64,000 bases of DNA. Source: Rotaria sp. Silwood1 (taxonomy: Eukaryota > Rotifera > Eurotatoria > Philodinida > Philodinidae). Shown here in pieces: positions 58,601-64,000 of the stretch. Location of the stretch: contig CAJNOP010000090.1 of assembly GCA_905250075.1 (NCBI GenBank), positions 558,001 to 622,000 on the forward strand, given 5' to 3'. The notes beneath the pieces were generated by a model, which was not told where the DNA came from, made no database searches, and worked only from the letters and a program-made list of their open reading frames with translations. Within the stretch, counting starts at the first letter, position 1; each line of letters starts with the position of its first letter. The position numbers and the translations under genes were made by a program.

Positions 58601-61320
58601 TACGTAGCGGCTGATTGTGAAATTTTAAATCATATGAAGAGAAGTGTTAGATTATTTCGAGCCTAAAAACAAATAGCACCATTCGATTCAGCATGATAAA
58701 CTTAGTTCTCCTAGCTGCTTTTTCGGCTAATTACATGTCAATCGACTGAAACAAGAAGTCTCAGGAAAAGTCTATTAACTCTTGAATGAAACAAGCTAGC
58801 AATGTCGATCTTGTGTAGATTGAAATAGAAGAATTTTTTCTGTCGATTAGTCCTATTAAAAGTCTAAGTCGAATGGAAAATGGCTACAGAACATTGTTTT
58901 CGAAAGTTTTCACCAAGAAAACTGACCTAATCAGGCATTGCTGACCATTTGAATTTCGATACAATTCGATGGTATAGGTCTTCTCTCTTAAACAGTGAAA
59001 ACCGAAGGTTTGTATGATGTCCCTATCAAAAGTTATTCAAAAATCAGTGTAGAACATTATATTTTCAAATGAGTAGCAGATCATTTATAATTTTGAATGA
59101 TAGTCAGAGAAAATAAGCGTTAATGTTTGAAACAAACGCCAAAAAGTAGTATTACCATGTCCTCTTGATTGTTTCTTATCAGATTGTCAATATGGCAATA
59201 TCCTTAGTTTAGAAGAACATTTTCGAGGGTGAGTTTTAAAATAAAACTACTGTCTATTAAACTTGAACGACTATAGATATGTGCATCTTCTCTTACCTTC
59301 ACGACTCCAATCAGCTTCTTGTTGCTTATATCGAACTGAACGATCGCTATAATTAATTGTTTCCGGTTCAAGTGTGCGAGCTTCAAGTTCAACTAAATTA
59401 TCGTCCAATCGTAAATTCCATTTCGACATATATTGACGACAACGAGGTGATCTAAAAAGATAAAATTAAATTCATATTTTCAATGATTCATTTTTCTATC
59501 ATACGTATTAATTGTATTAACCATATCCATCAATGATTGATATCGAGGAGTTGGTTCAATATGTGTATATGAAGCCAATTCTTTCATAAGATTAAAATCA
59601 TTTCGCATTGAATCCGAAATACCTACAAAAAGATGAAATACTAAAAAACGAAAATCTTTTTCATTATAAATTCGTTTACCAGTTTCACGACAAAATTCTG
59701 GAATTAATAAAATTGGTCCTGTAATTCCAGCTCGTCGATTTCGTCGTGATGGTTTTGATACAAGTAATGGTTGTGTGTGATCAACTATTTGTAATTGATA
59801 ACGCTAAAATAAGAAAAAAAAAATTATTTAAACATTTGAGCTATTTCTTTTCATTCAAACTTCTTGATAATAATCAATTAATGACATATCTTTTCCATCA
59901 CGTCTTGAAAACGTAATTTGAGGTGTTTTATCCCATGCAATATCATCAATCTTATATGTTTTATGATTATATCTATTTTAATAAGAAAGTAAAATTAAAC
60001 ATTCTCAAGGAAAAAAAAACGTTTTCTTGTTTATATTTACGTTGTAATAACAACTTGTCCAACTAATTCTCGCATTGCTGTATCTTGTGCAAGTTTATAT
60101 TCTTGAAATTGTGCAAAAATATTTTGTAAACGTTGATAAATACTAACATTATTAATCACTTTATGTGATAAATCCACATTCATCATTAAAACACCTTCAT
60201 AAACATTAATAGCTGTTTCAAAGCCGGGAAATAAAGTTAAACTAAATCGATCGATATCAATTTTTTTATCAAATTGATAATATGATCGACCAATCATTCT
60301 CATACCAGCTAATTCCAGTAATCTTTATAAACAAGAAAAAAAATCAAAATTTGAAAAATTTCGATTTCTGTTTTTCATTTACTTTCTCATGATTAAATTC
60401 GATAAATGGAAAAAATTCGGTGATTCAGGACCTTGTACAGCTACTTTATGTAATTGAATAGTTATATCTTGACCAGTAGCTTCATGAAATGATTTTGTTT
60501 CATGATCCTACAAGACAACAAAATCGATCTTTTTATTCAATCAATTAACACTTACATCACCAAGATCATTAAATGAATATAATGTTTGTCCATCAAATGC
60601 AACATCTTGTAAAACACCTTTATGTTGTGCTAAAGAAACAAAAAGAAAAGAAAACTTAATATTAAAAAATATAGATTAAACGAGAAAAAAAAATAACCAA
60701 GTAATTCTCGACGTGTTTTTCTAGAATCAATATTATCTGGTATAAATGTAACATGATATTGATAAAGTAACCATTGTGGTGCAGATAATATTCGAACATA
60801 ATTTGCAATTAATGCAATAAGTTCTCCTGATGTTCCTTGTTTTTCTGTTCCTGGTTCACGAAAACTAACACGTGTAGGATCAACAACACGTCTTTGAGAT
60901 TCATCATGTATTGGTGGTCCACGAGAACGACCTTCACGATGTTCACCAATCGACATTCCAGCCATATGTGGAGCTAATTTATCAAGACCACGACCTCGAG
61001 GAATACTCATTGTACCACCACCACCAATTCGACGTATTGCAGTTTGTTGTACGGCTGGTGCAGCTTCTGCTGTTGACCATTCAGATGTTGGTGTTTCACT
61101 AGCTGGAGGAACAGTAGGTGTTGGTACTATTGAAGCTATAGCAGATGTAGTTGGTGCCTTATGATAAAATTATTAGATAATAGAAGATATTTAATAATAG
61201 AAAAATTACTTCACTAGTAGGTGCAGTGATACCAGCAGCACCACTTGGTTCACTACTTGTTTCGCCTGGTACTACAGGACGACTACGACCACGACCACGA
61301 GCACGGCCACGCTCACTCAT
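55692..61320 (-). CDS. PIWI-subfamily Argonaute protein
   Basis: Nineteen exons join to 902 residues: 61210-61320, 60698-61157, 60556-60629, 60383-60507, 60041-60322, 59861-59972, 59680-59803, 59505-59622, 59297-59451, 57922-58043, 57825-57850, 57609-57774, 57437-57550, 57195-57369, 56971-57124, 56709-56908, 56607-56655, 55866-55890, 55692-55808. The N-terminus is rich in Arg-Gly ([11 protein letters not shown]), the usual symmetric dimethylation site that binds Tudor proteins. PAZ lies at about 240-390; MID and PIWI follow. The slicer residues are present: Asp673 (GIDSYHD), Asp743 (YRDGVGDGQ) and His834 (PTHFNVI). The terminal LSNKLFYL is typical. Role: piRNA-guided silencing of transposons in the germ line. 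Intron 7 (57 bp) and exons of 25 and 26 nt are annotation traps. Confidence 0.95.
55975..56440. repeat. Dispersed repeat R1, copy 3 (in PIWI intron 17)
   Basis: Occupies most of the 716-bp intron between PIWI exons 17 and 18. The 5' block matches 47690-47830. The 3' block at 56315-56440 matches 8311-8420 (TAGTTAGCC, GCTTAAGT, CAGTCTTCT, CTAGTAATAGTT). Confidence 0.6.
56148..56215 (+). mobile_element. Possible tRNA-derived SINE head
   Basis: TGGCTGAATGATTAAG (56150-56165) resembles a polymerase III A box and GTTCAAGACTC (56195-56205) a B box, 45 bp apart, as in tRNA-Ser-like SINE heads. The flanks do not fold into an acceptor stem, so it is not a functional tRNA. Confidence 0.35.
58246..59071. 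mobile_element. Long inverted-repeat (foldback) element in PIWI intron 9
   Basis: The 1253-bp ninth intron is largely one foldback element. Ends: AAAATATAAAGTGTCCC on the left against the reverse complement of 59010-59071 (AAAATATAATGTTC, then TTTTGATAGGGACAT). Inner arms 58400-58560 and 58740-58925 are inverted copies, sharing AGCCATTTTCCATTC, TAGACTTT-AATAGGA and CTTCTATTTC in order. No open frame. Once transcribed, the intron could fold into a hairpin of several hundred bases. Confidence 0.8.
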
Positions 61321-62134
61321 AATATCTAACGATAAAAGAATAAATAAAAAAAAATATATGTGCGATCTATTTATGTCGATGATAGTAAAGACAATAAATA
61401 CAACATTTGTGTCTATATTTTCTCTATTTCATTTGTATCTATCCATGTTGTTTAACCCTCGATCTCGAAAAGAAATATTATGTAGTCAGAAACGTATTGT
61501 TTACATTTTTTTTTATTCTTTTCTATATTATAGAAGATTTCATATAGAAAGAAAGAAAGATACAATGGAGAAATTAACAGCCAATAGATCGAAAAAGTAG
61601 ATTTATTTGCGTACTTATATTTCATAGAATATGTTATTGTTATTATTATTCGACGATGAAGATGAAAAGTATTTGTCATATTGTTTTCAGCAATTGAAGC
61701 TAAAAATCTAAAAGTCAAAAAAGTAATCATTCAATAATCATACAGGCATCGCTTTCATGTTCATATTAGCGATGTGAATACAATATAAATGATATATCAT
61801 CATGAAAAAAAATTTTTTTTTTATTATTATTAAATAAATATAAAATTTATTTAGACGACGATAGGAAAACAAATATGTAATTAAGTGATAACATTAGTTT
61901 CAATACATTGTTGTTTTACTTTGAACTTGTGTATCGTTCGGTTATTTACAGACGAACATCAGTCTGTTGTCGATGGAAGTAGACTAAATATAGAATAATA
62001 TTAGTGAACAACAAATTTTTAAGAATTCATTAAACATTTTTTGATATACTAGGGAGAAAATTGTTAACAATCAGAAAAATTTTTTCGAATTGTTCGAATT
62101 CAATGCCTTCTTATACTTTTGAATTACTATCCAT
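61321..62134. other. PIWI 5' flank
   Basis: Presumed promoter region. No other gene. A splice-acceptor-like CGTTAG sits five bases before the PIWI ATG. Confidence 0.4.
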
Positions 62135-62790
62135 TTGAAAATATAAAGTGATTCATAGGTTTTTGAATAACTTTTGGTACAAATATTATGAAGACTTGCG
62201 GCTTTAACTATTTTTGAAAGAGAAGACTCGAGTCCATTGAAGTATGTCGATATTTGTTTTGTCAGCAATTAACCAAGCAGGTGAGTTTTTAGTAGAGATT
62301 TTTGAAAACGATATTCTAAAGCTATTTTCGTTTTATTTTAGGTTTACAATAGGCCTAATCGATAGAAAAATTTCTTCTCTTTCGACCTAAACAAGATTGA
62401 CATTCGTAGTTTGTTTCCTTCGAGACTTATAAGACTCTTTCTGAGACTCCGATTTCAACCAACTGATCTTTGATCATTCGCAAAAGAAGTTAGACAGAGA
62501 TCGTTCGCCGTTTCAAATTGAATGCTGATATTTTCTTTTAGATACAAACTGATCGGACAATGTAATCAATATATATGACAAAAGTTGACTCCGTCATTAA
62601 ATGAAGGTTGATTGTAGAATTTGAGAAATATTGAGATAACAAAGTCAGATTATCTGGAATCTATAAAGTACAAGCGAGAATATCAAGAAAAATCATACAA
62701 CACCCAAACGAAACAAGTTAGAAATGTCGGTCTTACATAAACTGAGTTTTTAATCGAACAATTGATTTCTTACCGAAAGCTAATCGATTG
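62135..62790. mobile_element. Second, more decayed copy of the foldback element
   Basis: The left part (62135-62430) follows 58246-58545 in the same orientation: GAAAATATAAAGTG, TTTGAATAACTTTTG, GAGAAGACTC, then AAACGATATTCT and TCTTCT-TTTCGA. The inverted arm is recognisable at about 62718-62750. The right terminus is no longer clear. Confidence 0.65.
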
Positions 62791-63407
62791 TAAGTTATCG
62801 ATCATGGTGATTTTGAATATGATCATGAAAATTTTCTTTGGATCTTCATATACTAATTTTATAGTAAAATCGGTTTTCTAGACCAACGAAATTTTTCCTA
62901 GAAATTACTTTTCTTCTCTCTAGATTATAGAGCATATCGAATAGAATGAAAAACAGGAACTTTTTCTGTTTCAAAACATTTTCTTTTTGCGGAGCATAAA
63001 ATCATTTTCAATTCATACAACACATTCGTATTAATATTCCAGTAGGACAATGTTTAAGATGATATTATTTAAAACTCATTTTTGGAAAACAGAAAAGATT
63101 ACAAGCTTCTACACAACTCGATGTGTTCTATTACTCATAGTTATATTCGAAATCGACATGGTCGTTAACTTACGATGTACTAGTTTTTGATGAAAACCTT
63201 TTATCATTAACTGAAGTAGTTTCGTGTCGATTCAGAATACTACCGAAATCTTATTCAGGTATTGTATATAAACTAAATGCAAGCTAACGCTAATTAATTG
63301 TTAATTAGAAATGCTTCTCTTTTCTTTTGAAATGGCGCATACCATATAAGCCCTTACTTTCGAAAATTACTTTATTGATCAATTTATCGACATTATGAAT
63401 TGACTTA
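62791..63407. other. No gene seen
   Basis: Intergenic, AT-rich. Confidence 0.4.
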
Positions 63408-63968
63408 TTATTTTTTATTTTTATTAGTCGTTATTAACGATGAAGTAGATGAGGTTGATGAAGAACTATCATTATCACTTTCCGTAATATTACTCGAGAT
63501 GGTTGATAAATGTTTTCGAGGAATAGATCGCCAATGGCAAGGCTGTAAGCTTGTACTATATAAATAAGATTATTAGAAGAAAATTTATTGCTTATCTAAT
63601 GCATTTCTTTACTTAGTTGATGTCGACGTTCGACTCATGATTGAATTCAGATCGATTCGAATGAAATCATCATCTTTATCGTTTTGATTTCGATTATAAT
63701 GTCCAGTTGTATTAATTGTTTGTTGTTCAGATAGAGAAGCTGATGTTGAACTAGTTGAATTACATTTGCTAGTTTTTTGAGTACTGGATGTTGTTGATGA
63801 ACTTGATGAATTAGAAGAAGTACGCTTTGTTGTTGCTGTCTCAGTACTATCATTAGTTGATGATGAACTAGATGATGACGAAGTATCTCGACTATCGGAA
63901 GATGACTCAAATCTATTTTTTTTCTTAGAAATATTATCATGTTTCGAAAATGGAATAGTTCTATCCAT
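63408..63968 (-). CDS. Serine/threonine-rich protein, C-terminal exons
   Basis: Two exons, 63613-63968 and 63408-63555, joined in phase 2 by a 57-bp intron, encode 167 residues. The protein is very rich in Ser and Thr with scattered basic residues, and no folded domain is visible. The first ATG directly follows a TTTTTAG acceptor, so either a coding or untranslated exon lies beyond the window edge, or a spliced leader is added here. Low complexity makes function impossible to infer. Confidence 0.5.
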
Positions 63969-64000
63969 CTAAAAATATATCTATCTTCTCTTAGATCAAT

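Noticed and set aside
63647..63940. Second frame in the serine-rich gene
   Set aside because: Frame-shifted reading of the Ser/Thr repeat; the spliced frame 63408-63968 continues across a good intron.
1..64000. CRISPR array, prokaryotic operons or rRNA genes
   Set aside because: No regularly spaced repeats; the gene structure is eukaryotic with spliceosomal introns; no conserved rRNA words seen.

Overview
Organism and style. The window is AT-rich nuclear DNA of a small-genome animal. Introns are short (mostly 50-70 bp, GT-AG). Metazoan genes (lamin B receptor, RAD21 cohesin, muscle-type myosin regulatory light chain, PIWI, apolipoprotein-D-like lipocalin) lie among decayed gene copies, foldback DNA elements and a tandem family of secreted proteins. 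By inference this fits a bdelloid rotifer (Adineta/Rotaria-like); the sequence alone does not prove it. Exon structures were built by hand from splice signals, reading phase and remembered family alignments.

Layout. 0.6-1.3 kb: exon-like fragments of an unknown, probably broken gene. 1.8-14.4 kb: tandem family of secreted helical proteins: two near-identical genes with poly-threonine tracts (3.06-4.33 and 9.50-10.73 kb), a third gene (11.8-12.9 kb), its decayed copy (5.6-6.7 kb) and a fourth gene (13.2-14.4 kb). 14.8-16.5 kb: four-helix membrane protein. 16.7-17.3 kb (-): lipocalin. 18.8-21.3 kb: lamin B receptor-like Tudor/sterol-reductase protein. 21.5-22.2 kb (-): myosin regulatory light chain. 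24.0-25.0 kb: foldback DNA element with TTAA flanks. 25.7-26.3 kb: intronless phytanoyl-CoA dioxygenase family gene. 28.4-31.2 kb: RAD21. 32-36 kb: gene-poor, with a ~330-bp repeat pair. 36.1-40.7 kb (-): three TIL-domain (trypsin-inhibitor-like) secreted genes. 43-44.6 kb: gene relics. 45.9-53.2 kb (-): ten-exon chimera. 55.7-61.3 kb (-): 19-exon PIWI gene. 63.4-64 kb (-): serine-rich gene end.

Most notable. The 45.9-53.2 kb gene encodes about 1274 residues. An N-terminal segment closely resembles the STAG-binding region of RAD21, and it is followed by the complete GARS-AIRS-GART architecture of the trifunctional purine enzyme. In all three enzyme domains the catalytic or ATP-binding motifs are substituted, yet the reading frame is intact over ten exons. 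It therefore looks like an expressed pseudoenzyme fused to a cohesin motif, and an intact RAD21 gene lies only about 15 kb away.

How parts relate. RAD21 and the chimera share a homologous segment. The PIWI gene carries a long inverted-repeat element in one intron, and a related copy lies just outside its 5' end. Another dispersed repeat sits in one intron of PIWI and one intron of the chimera. The secreted family shows tandem duplication, apparent gene conversion, decay of one copy, and a start codon placed on its own four-base exon.
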